DNA of 64,000 nt from CATOSP01 sp965216155 (GCA_965216155.1 CBDCFD010000007.1:620001-684000); one strand, 5' to 3'; positions 7,386 through 16,616 are shown, counted from the first letter of the stretch. Made by a program: numbers and translations. Notes: generated by a model from the letters alone, not told the origin.

Positions 7386-9290
7386 GTGGGCAGGCGATAC
7401 GCCAAAGAGTTAGAAGAACTGGCCCTGACCTATGATTGGGCAACCAACTGCCCTATTGATGACTTTGCGAATGCGATTGAGGCAATAAGGCAATACCCCT
7501 TATTCTCCATCGGATCAGGTGGCTCATTAACTGCTGCGTCCTACTGGGCGATGCTACATGAATTTTCGACGGGGAACCCTTCAAAGTACGGAACTCCACT
7601 TGAGTTGCTAGCTGGCTCCACCGTCAGACCTTATGCTTTAGGCCTTGTTACCGCAAGAGGTACCAACCCAGACATTGCCCAGGCATTTGATTGGGCAACC
7701 CGCGGCGAGCCAAAGAGAGTAGTTGTCCTAACTTTTGCCAAAGAGTCCAGCCTTATCAGGCGACCGGCAAATTATGGAATGAGCGAGATCGTCAACTTCG
7801 CTCCGCCGGTCGCTAAGGACGGCTTTTTGGCCACCAATTCTCTCTTGGCTTCCATGGTTCTTCTTTACCGTGGCTATTCAGCTAATGCTCCTAAATTGCC
7901 CAGCTTGTTACCGGTTTTATCTATGCCTTCAACGTTGCAGGTCACTTCGCACCGGTCAACATATTCAATCCTATATGCCGGTTGGGGTAAGGTAGCGGCC
8001 AATGACATAGAATCAAAGCTCGTCGAATCGGGTCTAGCCGATGTGCATCTTTCTGACTTAAGAAACTTTGCCCATGGAAGACACCACTGGCTGTCCAGGC
8101 GTGGTACGTCCACGACAATAGTTGCCCTCGTTACGCCTCGTTGGGCCAAGCTTTTTGACAATACCCTAAGACTCCTTCCTCCTGAAGTGGAGATCATTCG
8201 CGTCGAAGCTGAACATGAAGGACCCCTAGCCGCGATAGAGCTTGTGACAAACGGCATGACTCTGATTGGGCAGATAGCTTCACTTGAGGATGTCGACCCC
8301 GGGCGTCCAATGGTGCCTGCGTACGGCCGGAAACTTTATCACATGCGTGTGAAGGCCCCTGAAGGACCAAGTCGTAAGCCTGATGCGGATACTTTGTTGA
8401 GCCGCAAGCTGGGGAGTGATCCCAGATCCTTCTCACGCCCTGCTGTTGCTGTCGTAAAGTTGAACCTCCATAGCTATTTGGAAACTCTAGGTGCTACCAA
8501 ATACCAGGGAATAGTCTTTGACTACGATGAAACCCTTTGTCCCATTGAAGACCGGTTTGGCCCACTACCTCAGTCTATTGCTAACGCACTTTCTGACATA
8601 GTGAACCATGGGATAGCACTTGGCATTGCTAGTGGCCGAGGTCGCTCTGTTGGAGCGGCTCTTCGCGAAAGCCTGGACGTCGCCCTGCATCACAAGATTA
8701 TTGTCGGATACTACAACGGATCTCAAGTTCGCCGGCTCGATGCGGGACCACCTGCACAAGCAGGATCTACTTCCCCACAACTAGAAGGTCTTGTTGCCTT
8801 GATTCAAAATCATCCGCTGCTTCCATCTCTTGCCAGCCTCGAGGTGAGGATGGAACAACTTACGTTGATGCCAGAGGCCCACGTGCCACTCGAATTGGTT
8901 CAAGAGCTCGTTTCCGAAATCGTGACGGACGCCGACATCCCCGACGTCTCAGTGATGCGCTCATCGCATGCGATTGATATCTTGAGAGCTGATGTCTCTA
9001 AACATTCTGTGGTCGAAGCATGTCTTGAAGTGGTTCGACGTGACCGGTTAGGTGGTCAGGTCCTTCGGATCGGTGACAAGGGCAATCGCACAGGGAATGA
9101 TTTCGCGCTACTTTCGAATCCCCACAGCCTGAGTGTCGCTGATTGCCCCAAGAACACCCTATGGGCTTGGAATCTCGCATCATCTGGGCACCGCGGTCCC
9201 AGTGCAACCCTTGACTACATTCAGGCAATGCGCTTCGAGGGCGGAGAATTTCGCATCGACACAAGTTCCCTGGTTGGAGAAATTCTGTGA
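7386..9290 (+). CDS. SIS-domain + HAD-phosphatase fusion protein
   Basis: First gene of the five-gene operon. The GTG at 7386 has GGAGG nine bases upstream, so I prefer it to an in-frame GTG at 7329; this gives 634 residues. Residues about 25-345 look like a double SIS (sugar isomerase) module: SIGSGGS at 41-47, and a second half with LYAGWGKVAANDIESKL and NFAHGRHHWLSRR, as in GlmS-like isomerases. Residues about 370-600 are a HAD hydrolase: motif I FDYDET with Asp379/Asp381, motif II ASGRGRS, and motif IV GDKGNRTGNDFALL around 563. SIS domains bind sugar phosphates and HADs remove phosphates, so a phosphosugar or nucleotide substrate is likely. The stop overlaps the next start by four bases (GTGA). 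Confidence 0.85.
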   Translation: MGRRYAKELEELALTYDWATNCPIDDFANAIEAIRQYPLFSIGSGGSLTAASYWAMLHEFSTGNPSKYGTPLELLAGSTVRPYALGLVTARGTNPDIAQAFDWATRGEPKRVVVLTFAKESSLIRRPANYGMSEIVNFAPPVAKDGFLATNSLLASMVLLYRGYSANAPKLPSLLPVLSMPSTLQVTSHRSTYSILYAGWGKVAANDIESKLVESGLADVHLSDLRNFAHGRHHWLSRRGTSTTIVALVTPRWAKLFDNTLRLLPPEVEIIRVEAEHEGPLAAIELVTNGMTLIGQIASLEDVDPGRPMVPAYGRKLYHMRVKAPEGPSRKPDADTLLSRKLGSDPRSFSRPAVAVVKLNLHSYLETLGATKYQGIVFDYDETLCPIEDRFGPLPQSIANALSDIVNHGIALGIASGRGRSVGAALRESLDVALHHKIIVGYYNGSQVRRLDAGPPAQAGSTSPQLEGLVALIQNHPLLPSLASLEVRMEQLTLMPEAHVPLELVQELVSEIVTDADIPDVSVMRSSHAIDILRADVSKHSVVEACLEVVRRDRLGGQVLRIGDKGNRTGNDFALLSNPHSLSVADCPKNTLWAWNLASSGHRGPSATLDYIQAMRFEGGEFRIDTSSLVGEIL

Positions 9291-10366
9291 GGGAGGGCCT
9301 CGCGGAACGGCTCCTCGCCGAAGTTATGCATTGGTCTCCTGCCGATGTGGCCAGAGAGAGGCCCATACTACAAGCCCTCGCAAGCTACAAGTATGACGAA
9401 TATGAACAGTTTTCTCCTGGAATGCACTTTATCGAGAGCCTGGCTATCTGGCTAAGTAATTTTGACGAGGCAGAGCGGCCAATAGCTTACGACTTTGTAA
9501 CCAATAAAATACTGTTTGTCTCTGAAGCGGAAATGCGACATCTGGTGGGACTTACGTATCCTGACTACATTCGCCATATCTTGCTCCAGAAGGCGGCTGC
9601 CGATACCGATGTGCCTGAATATGCGGTTGCCAAGCTACTTGGATCCGATCAATTCAAGAAACTGGAGCGGAAGTCGCTGTTCCTGGGCTTGAGCGATGGA
9701 GCAAGAGTGGATGTACTAAGGCGAAAGGCCGAATTGAGCAACGAGCAGGTGCATGCAACTTACCAGCTGTCTGATGAGAAGGCGTCGGACATGGTGAAAG
9801 AGTTGAGAGAAGAGCTGGATTCTCCAGAGGCAAGGTTCGAGAATCTATTCCTGATAGACGACTTTTCAGGGAGTGGTGATTCTTTACTGCGAGAGGAGGA
9901 GGGCGAATTAAAGGGCAAGACGGTACGGTGCCTGTCGACGTTGTTGGAAAGGAACGAGCGTACAGAATTACTGGATGTGGGTTCCCTTTCAGTTTACGTC
10001 GTGCTTTACATGTGCACATCTAGGGCTATGGAAGCGTTGAATCAGCGCCTTGCGAACCGTTGGCGAGATGACTGGCCCAAATGTTCACTGTTGCCCGTTC
10101 ATGTCTTGGGTGGTGACACCTTAGTTACGGCGGGAAATGCACCCGAGTTTGATGCGCTTCTCTACAAATACTATGACTGTTCCATCATGGACAGGCACTT
10201 GTTGAAAGGTGGGCCCGATGTGATCCACGGATATGGCGCGTGTTCGCTTCCTCTCGTTCTAACACACAACGCACCCAACAATTCCGTCTATCTGCTGTGG
10301 GCGGATAAGCCCGGGCTCAAAACCAAAGCCTTATTCCCAAGAGTGAGTCGCCATAGGGAGGAATGA
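9287..10366 (+). CDS. Phosphoribosyltransferase-like protein (PRTase-CE type)
   Basis: 359 residues. The PRPP-loop motif is clear: NLFLIDDFSGSGDSL, with adjacent acidic residues Asp191 and Asp192 and the glycine-rich loop, as in type I phosphoribosyltransferases (consensus hhhhDDhhxTGxT). The protein is longer than classical PRTases (180-250 residues), with an all-alpha N-terminal extension of about 150 residues. I recall a Pfam family called PRTase-CE, paired with ORC-CDC6-like ATPases in conflict systems; the next gene fits that pairing. It would transfer to or from a phosphoribosyl group, but the base or acceptor cannot be read from sequence. It overlaps both neighbours by four bases (GTGA, ATGA), so translation is coupled. 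Confidence 0.75.
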   Translation: MREGLAERLLAEVMHWSPADVARERPILQALASYKYDEYEQFSPGMHFIESLAIWLSNFDEAERPIAYDFVTNKILFVSEAEMRHLVGLTYPDYIRHILLQKAAADTDVPEYAVAKLLGSDQFKKLERKSLFLGLSDGARVDVLRRKAELSNEQVHATYQLSDEKASDMVKELREELDSPEARFENLFLIDDFSGSGDSLLREEEGELKGKTVRCLSTLLERNERTELLDVGSLSVYVVLYMCTSRAMEALNQRLANRWRDDWPKCSLLPVHVLGGDTLVTAGNAPEFDALLYKYYDCSIMDRHLLKGGPDVIHGYGACSLPLVLTHNAPNNSVYLLWADKPGLKTKALFPRVSRHREE

Positions 10367-12291
10367 TGCGTGATCCGCGCAACCCCTTTCGCATGCGGGC
10401 GTCTGAGCATATAGCGTCGGACACAACGTTCCTGCGTTTGTTTGGTCCAGGTGTGCTTGAATTGATACCCGAGAAAGAGCCATTTTCGCCGCTTTTCATA
10501 ATACGAAGTGCCCCGGGAGGCGGCAAAACCTCCATCATGCGGGCTTTTACGCCGGCCAGCGTGATTAACCTTTACGCAAATGCAAGACAGGAGGAGTATA
10601 GAGAATTATATGCACAGATGAAGGATATCGGTGCCGTAGATGAAAACGGTCCACAATTGCTCGGGATCATGCTTTCGTGCGGGAAGAACTACGCCACTCT
10701 GGATGACTTGCCCTGGGATGACCGCTACAGAGAGCGGCTCTTTTTTGCATTTCTGAATTGTCGAATTGTGTTGTCCACCATGCGGGCTGCTCTGCAACTC
10801 CGGAGTCTTGAATACCCAGCCAACCTTCACAGACTCACAATAAGAGGGGACGTGGACGTATGTCGTGGATTGGGTATACCGCATCGTAGCGATGGACGTG
10901 AGCTGTTTGAATGGGCAAGTGCCATCGAGACCGCGATTTCGAGAACCCTGGATAGCCTGGACCCTCAGCCCCTCGATTCAGTCGGGCACTCTGATTTGTC
11001 GAGTCTCAGACTGCTAAAGCCTGCGCATGTGTTGGTGGACGATATCCCAGTCGCCTCAAGGCTATTGGTAATGTTGGACGACGTACACAAACTTGCACCC
11101 TCACAGCGCCTAAGCCTTGGGAAAGCTTTGAATGAAATCAGGGATGGACCAGCCGTATGGCTTGCTGAGCGGCTCGAAGCTCTGCGATCCGATGAGTTGC
11201 TGGATATCGGCGCAAGGCGTGACAGGGACTACAGTGAAAACGCAGTCACTTTAGAAAAATATTGGCGCGACCACCCAATGCGCTTTCAGCGGACTGTTTT
11301 GGCCATCGCCGACAAGAGAGTACGTGAAGCCCAACAAGATGGAATCGATTCATTCGGAAGTTGCGTGCCGAGCGCTCTTGAGACTCCAGAGATGACTGCC
11401 ACGTTGGAGGAGGCAAGTGCCAAGACCAGAGAAGAAGTGAAAGCCAGCTGGAGTGAGAAAGATAGATTCCAATCTTGGCTTGCTGAAGCGGAATCAAGGG
11501 AAGGAACGACTTATGAGCGCGGGGTCGCCTGGCAGGCCTTAGACATTCTTATTGCTAGGGAAAATCGAAATCGTCAACTTTCATTCGACCTCCCTTTGTC
11601 ACTTGACGACCTGAGGAAAAAGGATAACTCAGCCGTAAAGGCTGCTGCTGAACTCTTCCTGGCGAGTCGATTCCAACTTCCTTACTATTTTGGAGTTGGG
11701 AAGTTGGCGTCATTAGCAACTTGGAACATAGAATTGTTTCTCGCCATCGCCGGAGAACTTTTTGAAGAAGCCAGCTCAGCATCCATATTAGGAAAGCCAT
11801 CCTCTTTGACGGTCGAAAGGCAACACGCGATTTTAAAGAGAGCAGCTAGACAGTGGTGGGGCGAGGATGTGTTAAGAGGCGTACCGTTGCAAACTGAAGT
11901 GCGGAGGTTCGTAGAAGCGGTCGGCTGGTTTGCGAAACGAGAAACTTATCAGCCTAACGCGCCGTATGCACCAGGAGTAACTGGCATTTCGATTACTATG
12001 GCAGAGAGAGACCAACTGCGAGACGACAAATATCTTGCCAACCGACCTGATCTCAGAACACTTTCGAGAGTCATTGGAATTTGCCTTGCTCAGAACCTGT
12101 TGGAGGCAGTATTGGACCATTCCCAGGGATACGACAGACGCATGGTTCTCTATCTGAATCGGTTTCTGTGCTGTTACTTTGATCTTCCCTTGCAGTACGG
12201 TGGATGGCGCGCAAGAAGGCCCAATGAATTAGCGCTTTGGGCACTGGAGACGGGCAGCGAATATACGAGTGACGGAGAACGACTGTTTTGA
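10363..12291 (+). CDS. ORC/CDC6-like P-loop ATPase
   Basis: 642 residues. The opening NPFRMRASEHIASDTTFLRLFGP leads to Walker A SAPGGGKTS (residues 49-57) and Walker B LLVMLDDVHKL with Asp239/Asp240. This is the arrangement of ORC/CDC6-like AAA+ or STAND-type ATPases in prokaryotic conflict systems. The C-terminal 300 residues are helical with no recognised effector domain, so it most likely senses or regulates the metabolic enzymes encoded beside it. The ATG overlaps the upstream stop (ATGA), and its own stop overlaps the next start (TTGA). Family knowledge supports an ATP-driven switch. The trigger is unknown. Confidence 0.75.
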   Translation: MMRDPRNPFRMRASEHIASDTTFLRLFGPGVLELIPEKEPFSPLFIIRSAPGGGKTSIMRAFTPASVINLYANARQEEYRELYAQMKDIGAVDENGPQLLGIMLSCGKNYATLDDLPWDDRYRERLFFAFLNCRIVLSTMRAALQLRSLEYPANLHRLTIRGDVDVCRGLGIPHRSDGRELFEWASAIETAISRTLDSLDPQPLDSVGHSDLSSLRLLKPAHVLVDDIPVASRLLVMLDDVHKLAPSQRLSLGKALNEIRDGPAVWLAERLEALRSDELLDIGARRDRDYSENAVTLEKYWRDHPMRFQRTVLAIADKRVREAQQDGIDSFGSCVPSALETPEMTATLEEASAKTREEVKASWSEKDRFQSWLAEAESREGTTYERGVAWQALDILIARENRNRQLSFDLPLSLDDLRKKDNSAVKAAAELFLASRFQLPYYFGVGKLASLATWNIELFLAIAGELFEEASSASILGKPSSLTVERQHAILKRAARQWWGEDVLRGVPLQTEVRRFVEAVGWFAKRETYQPNAPYAPGVTGISITMAERDQLRDDKYLANRPDLRTLSRVIGICLAQNLLEAVLDHSQGYDRRMVLYLNRFLCCYFDLPLQYGGWRARRPNELALWALETGSEYTSDGERLF

Positions 12292-13423
12292 ATGCGGCTT
12301 TGGGAAGACCAGACCGCTGGCTAGGATACACACTCAGGGGGAGCTCCGAGTTTGTCCCGTTCTGGAATTCTCTCATACACTCACGCAAGCGAGACCTCTT
12401 GTTCGTAGTCGGTTCAGGGTTTGATCCCCGCATGTCCGCAGCTGCAAGGGCCATCATGCGTCTTGGAGGGGAAGGAATCAGACGTTGCCTGGTAGTAGAG
12501 TACGACGAGGGATCCACGTCGCCTTCTAGAGTGCATGATGACCTGGCCGCTTCCAATGCGGAAACTTTAGGTGCTGTCTTTAATAGACCCGGTCAGATTG
12601 TGAAACGACGGATAGATATGTTGTCCGCCGACGGTAGGCGACGTGTTGGGTCCCGCCGTGCTGCAGAGGTCTTTGAATCTGTCAACGACATTGCAGAATT
12701 CACAGACATTCTATTGGACATCAACGCTTTACCTCGGTCCATATACATGCCTATGCTTGCGAAGCTGCTTTATTGGTTGATATGATGGCCGAAACTGGCA
12801 ACGTAAACCTGCACGTATTGACAAGCAATGACCCTCTACTTGACCGAGCAATCGCAGATAAAGGGCTTAGTGATGATGCTACATACTTGCATGGGTTCGA
12901 GAGTGGTATTGAGCAAGAATCCACCGCAGACGTTCCTAAGGTGTGGATGCCAATATTAGGAGAAGGTAAGACCCCCCACTTCGAGCGTATATACGACCTT
13001 GTTACGCCGGATGAAATTGTACCTGCGTTCCCGTTCCCTTGCGCAAATCCAAGACGGACAGATGACTTGCTTCTTGAGTATAGACCATACCTGTTTGACC
13101 GACTTCGCGTAGAGCCGGCCAATTTCATGTATGTCCCTGAACAGAACCCTTTCGGCGTTTATCGAGAGATTGTCTCAGCGGTCAGGCACTATGCCGATGC
13201 GCTTGCGCCGCTGGGTGGATGCAAAGTGGTGATATCGACGCTGTCTAGCAAACTCCTGTCTCTTGGCGGACTGTTGGCTGCTTACGAATTAAAGCGAATA
13301 GGGTATAGCGTAGGTATAGCTCATGTAGAGTCAGAAGGATATGAGATCGCCGCTAACACTCCCGAGACAGTTTCTGACAACCTATTTGAAGTCTGGGTAG
13401 CTGGTGAGCCATATGTCCGGTAG
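12288..13423 (+). pseudogene. Unknown Rossmann-like protein, split by a frameshift
   Basis: Fourth gene of the operon. One frame runs from the TTG at 12288 to a stop at 12785 (165 codons, ...SIYMPMLAKLLYWLI). The continuation is in another frame from about 12768 (ALLVDMMAETGNVNLHVLTSND...) to 13423. Joined, they give about 378 residues. Removing the two bases TA near 12769, or adding one base, would fuse them smoothly as ...KLLLVDMMAETG. N-terminal RDLLFVVGSGFDPRM and C-terminal KVVISTLSSKLLSLGGLLAAYELKRIGYSVGIAHVE look like nucleotide-binding Rossmannoid strands. I know no family name. There is no obvious slippery heptamer, so mutation or a consensus error is likelier than programmed shifting. 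It overlaps the PfkB gene by 20 bases. Confidence 0.6.
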
Positions 13424-14516
13424 TAAGTTCATAACTCCCCTGCAGCGGCAGGCGGCGTGCATTGGCTCTGGCTTGGTAACCTTGGATATCGTTATCGAAG
13501 CAGATATTCCAGACCAGTACATTGTCAGAGCTGGGGGGTCCTGTGGCAATGTCATGGCCATACTTGCATATCTCGGTTGGAATTCGTATCCGGTTGCCAG
13601 ACTAGGACAAGACAGTGCAGCGGGAATCGTACTATCGGATTTGGCTGGGTATGGAGTCGATACTAGGTTTGTCAGGCAGGAACCATTAGGGAGCACTCCC
13701 TCAATAATCGAAGGAATCAGTAATTCCAAGAATGGACACCGCAGACACTCGTATAGACTTTATTGCCCACATTGTGGGAATTATCTGCTCAGGTATAGAG
13801 CCGTTTCTGGGGAAATGACTAAACAGGTACTGGCAGAGCTTAGGCGCCCTGAAGTCTTTTACTTCGATCGCACGTCACGAGGTACCCTGCAGCTTGCTAG
13901 AACATATCGAAAGCAAGGTGCACTAATAGTTTTCGAGCCTTCTGGAGTCGGAGAAATAAAGCTGTTCATTGAGGCGACCAAACTGAGCCATATCTTGAAG
14001 TATTCGCATGAAAGGTTCTCAGATACATCAGAGTTGCTCGAGGATATTGTGGTTCCTCTTGAGGTACAGACAATTGGTCGAGCCGGTCTTAGATACCGTC
14101 GTCGTCAGAGCGACAAAGGCATCGGACCATGGAAATATATGCCCGCCTTCAAAGTCAATCACATTGCCGACGAAGCTGGCGCTGGCGATTGGTGCACGTC
14201 TGGGATAATTCACTCGCTAGGCAGGTATGGAGCTAGATCGTTCTGGGGCACACGGGAGGCTGGCCTAGAAAGGGCGCTTCAACTTGGGCAGGCACTGGCC
14301 GCGGTATCCTGTCAGTTCACTAGTGCGCGGGGTGCCATGTATTCTAATGCGCTACCGCAACTCGACGCTTTGGTTCAAGAATTGGCCAAAGGGCAAGTGG
14401 TCAGTAGTGAAGTGGATTTCCGTCTCCATGGAGTTTTAGATGAGCTGATAAGAAAAGTCTGTAGCCGCTGCAGCCAGCTAGTATTACAACGACAGGTTGA
14501 AGAAAAATGCGGCTGA
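13404..14516 (+). CDS. PfkB/ribokinase-family sugar or nucleoside kinase
   Basis: Up to 370 residues, with the start either GTG 13404 or ATG 13413. It has the glycine-rich N-terminal PfkB motif (VRAGGSCGNVMAILAYLGW) and the C-terminal signature DEAGAGDWCTSG, with catalytic Asp262. An unusual insert near residues 118-130 carries YCPHCGNY, a CxxC pair that could hold zinc together with other residues. PfkB kinases phosphorylate ribose, nucleosides or hexose phosphates; beside a PRTase and a HAD phosphatase, a ribosyl or nucleoside substrate is the natural guess. It is the last gene of the operon. After the TGA the same frame stays open for about 35 codons (FWSDSEPPIVGSFRQHV...), so the present stop might be a nonsense mutation. 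Confidence 0.8.
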   Translation: MSHMSGSKFITPLQRQAACIGSGLVTLDIVIEADIPDQYIVRAGGSCGNVMAILAYLGWNSYPVARLGQDSAAGIVLSDLAGYGVDTRFVRQEPLGSTPSIIEGISNSKNGHRRHSYRLYCPHCGNYLLRYRAVSGEMTKQVLAELRRPEVFYFDRTSRGTLQLARTYRKQGALIVFEPSGVGEIKLFIEATKLSHILKYSHERFSDTSELLEDIVVPLEVQTIGRAGLRYRRRQSDKGIGPWKYMPAFKVNHIADEAGAGDWCTSGIIHSLGRYGARSFWGTREAGLERALQLGQALAAVSCQFTSARGAMYSNALPQLDALVQELAKGQVVSSEVDFRLHGVLDELIRKVCSRCSQLVLQRQVEEKCG

Positions 14517-14626
14517 AGCTTCTGGTCTGACTCGGAACCACCTATCGTGGGAAGCTTTCGGCAGCATGTCGCCAGGTTCAATTTCACTACAAAAATCACC
14601 TTGCCGGACAATCCGTCGTTGTAATA

Positions 14627-14746
14627 CTAGTAGTCAGTCATACCAGAAATGACAGTTGCTGAGAGGCAAGGTTTAGGGAACTAGAAGCGGAACTGACTGT
14701 GAACCGTGAGAATCATCCTGCCATTGCAAGAGTGACTGACTACTAG
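14627..14746. mobile_element. 120-bp MITE with perfect 14-bp inverted repeats
   Basis: CTAGTAGTCAGTCA at 14627-14640 is repeated exactly in reverse complement at 14733-14746. The tips differ by one base from the terminal repeat CTAGTACTCAGTCA of the IS630 copies ending at 16896 and 48828, so that transposase type is the likely mobiliser. It contains no reading frame. Confidence 0.7.
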
Positions 14747-15931
14747 TGTGGTGTAACTGAAGTTAGTAGTCATAGTGTTCGCAATGAGGTAGCCTTTCGA
14801 TCACCGACTCAGGAGAGGGATGATCATGGCGATCGGAAGGCCAATGCCGCCGCTGATATTGGACGACAGCGAAAGGGAAACGCTGGAACGGTGGGTTCGT
14901 CGCCCCAAGACGGCCCAGGGCCTGGCGCTGCGGGCCAGAATGATTCTGGCCTGCGCCGAAGGTCGCAGCAACAGCGCAGTGGCTGCCGACTTGGAGGTGT
15001 CCGACGAAACGGTGGGGAAGTGGCGTTCCCGGTTCTTGGAACGGCGATTGGACGGCCTGCCGGACGAGCCCCGCAGCGGCCGGCCGCGAGCGGTTACTGA
15101 TGAAGACGTGGAACGGGTGATTACGCTGACGCTGGAGTCCACACCCAAGGACGCCACGCACTGGAGCACCCGGTCCATGGCCCAGCGTTCCGGTCTGAGC
15201 CACACCACGGTCAGCCGCATCTGGCGCGCCTTCGCACTGCAACCTCACCGCACCGAAACCTTCAAGCTGCCGGCGGACCCCTTCTTCATTGAAAAGGTTC
15301 GGGACATTGAAAAGGTTCGGGACATTGTGGGCCTCTACCTTGATCCGCCGGACCGGGCGTTGGTCTTGTGCGTGGACGAGAAGTCCCAGATTCAGGCCCT
15401 GGACCGCACCAGGCCGCTGTTGCCCCTGCGCCCGGGCCAGGTGGAGCGGCGCACCCATGATTACGTGCGCCACGGCGCCACGTCCCTCTTCGCCGCGCTG
15501 GACGCCAGGACCGGCAAGGTGATTGGCCAGTGCCACCGCCGCCACCGGGCCGTGGAGTTCCGCAAGTTCCTCGATGCCATCGAGTCCGCGGTGCCCGCCG
15601 GGTTGGACGTGCACCTGATTGCGGACAACTACGCCACCCACAAGACGGCGCTGATCCGGAACTGGTTCGCCAAACGGCCCCGCTTCCATATCCACTTCAC
15701 GCCCACCAGCGCCTCCTGGCTGAACCTGGTGGAGCGCTGGTTTGGGCTGCTCACCGAAAAGCAGTTGCGCCGTGGAGTGCATCAGAGCAGCGGCGAACTG
15801 GAAGCTGCCATCTACCGTTACCTGGACGTCACCAACGAAGACCCCAAGCCCTTGGTCTGGACCAAGACCGCTGACCAAATCCTGGCCAGCGTGGCCCGCT
15901 GTTACCGACGCACTTTAGATACAGAACACTA
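14745..15931 (+). mobile_element. IS630-family element, apparently intact
   Basis: The left tip CTAGTGTGGTGTAACT (from 14743) and the reverse complement of the right tip (CTAGTGTTCTGTATCT, ending 15932) are matching inverted repeats around a complete transposase gene. The CTAG tips contain the TA target typical of this family. The left end abuts the MITE directly, so the element probably inserted at the TA in the MITE tip. The termini differ from those of the other IS630 group in this window. Confidence 0.8.
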
Positions 15932-15932
15932 G
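14820..15932 (+). CDS. IS630-family transposase, full length
   Basis: 370 residues, normal for the family. N-terminal helix-turn-helix pair (NSAVAADLEVSDETVGKWRSRFL, then HTTVSRIWRAFAL). The DDE catalytic triad is intact: Asp in LVLCVDEKSQ, Asp in LIADNYATHK and Glu in WLNLVERWFGLL. An 18-base tandem duplication at about 15292-15327 gives EKVRDIEKVRDI in frame between the HTH and catalytic regions, perhaps tolerated as a linker. AGAGG precedes the ATG. This is the only transposase in the window without a frameshift. Its stop TAG is part of the right terminal CTAG. Confidence 0.9.
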   Translation: MIMAIGRPMPPLILDDSERETLERWVRRPKTAQGLALRARMILACAEGRSNSAVAADLEVSDETVGKWRSRFLERRLDGLPDEPRSGRPRAVTDEDVERVITLTLESTPKDATHWSTRSMAQRSGLSHTTVSRIWRAFALQPHRTETFKLPADPFFIEKVRDIEKVRDIVGLYLDPPDRALVLCVDEKSQIQALDRTRPLLPLRPGQVERRTHDYVRHGATSLFAALDARTGKVIGQCHRRHRAVEFRKFLDAIESAVPAGLDVHLIADNYATHKTALIRNWFAKRPRFHIHFTPTSASWLNLVERWFGLLTEKQLRRGVHQSSGELEAAIYRYLDVTNEDPKPLVWTKTADQILASVARCYRRTLDTEH

Positions 15933-16024
15933 CACCACCTGGTACCCGAAGTCCATGGGCAAATGTCAGCGGATACAGAAAGAGGCGGGAATGATCCCGC
16001 CCCTCTACTTTGCTCGGTGCCGTG

Positions 16025-16393
16025 TCAGATGGGTCTGGCTCTAACTGACTTTGGTAAAAGTACGTTCTCCGAGGGATCTACCAAAAGGCCAAAAGCTTCG
16101 AGGGTAGTAGCTCCCAACAAGTATTCTTCATCAGGACAGAAATAAACGGGACAAGCCCACGTCTGTTGCTGTCCTGCGATTCGTATATTGGCCTGTCCGA
16201 TTCCCCACTTCACCTCCTCTTGTCCCACAAGGCCAATGTTGACGAAATCCTTCGGCTCCACGTGAAGCTGATACAAAATGGATTCCGGTAGTACGGTGTG
16301 AGTAGCACCCGTGTCAACCAACACTTCAGGAAGACCAATCAGGTCCCCACCGTCTGGGTGTCCCACCTCGATATTAACGAATACCTGCCCCAT
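16025..16393 (-). CDS. Retropepsin-like (clan AA) aspartic protease
   Basis: 122 residues from the ATG at 16393, which has AAGGGGG a few bases upstream. An ATG 15 codons earlier (16438) is possible but has no such site. The active-site motif VDTGATHTVLP has Asp27-Thr28-Gly29-Ala30, followed by a second conserved strand with YLLGATTLEAFGLLVDP, the usual pattern of single-domain bacterial retropepsin-like proteases that act as dimers. There is no signal peptide, so it is presumably cytoplasmic. Relatives are often near toxin-antitoxin or transposon genes. The substrate is unknown. It is divergent from the gene at 16617. Confidence 0.75.
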   Translation of the reverse strand: MGQVFVNIEVGHPDGGDLIGLPEVLVDTGATHTVLPESILYQLHVEPKDFVNIGLVGQEEVKWGIGQANIRIAGQQQTWACPVYFCPDEEYLLGATTLEAFGLLVDPSENVLLPKSVRARPI

Positions 16394-16616
16394 TGGTCCC
16401 CCTTGGATGGCCAAGCCGCATTGGAGAAGTGCGAGCATTTTATCTGATCGGGACGAGCCTGGTCAAAATCTGGAGAGTAACCGTAGAATAGGCTTGCTGT
16501 ATAATATAAAACTAGCTTGTCAGGTAATGCCAGTCGTCGCTGGTTCCGCCATTTGGTAAGTGTTGAGTTAAGGCTTTGGAACAGGAACAAACCCTCTGAT
16601 TCGATGGAGTGGTCTC

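Noticed and set aside
12760..12790. Programmed frameshifting in the fourth operon gene
   Set aside because: No slippery heptamer or convincing downstream hairpin was seen, so a mutation or base-call error is the simpler explanation.
14514..14620. TGA read-through or selenocysteine in the PfkB gene
   Set aside because: No selenoprotein logic fits a C-terminal extension of a sugar kinase, and I could not identify a supporting RNA structure. A nonsense change or a normal end is likelier.
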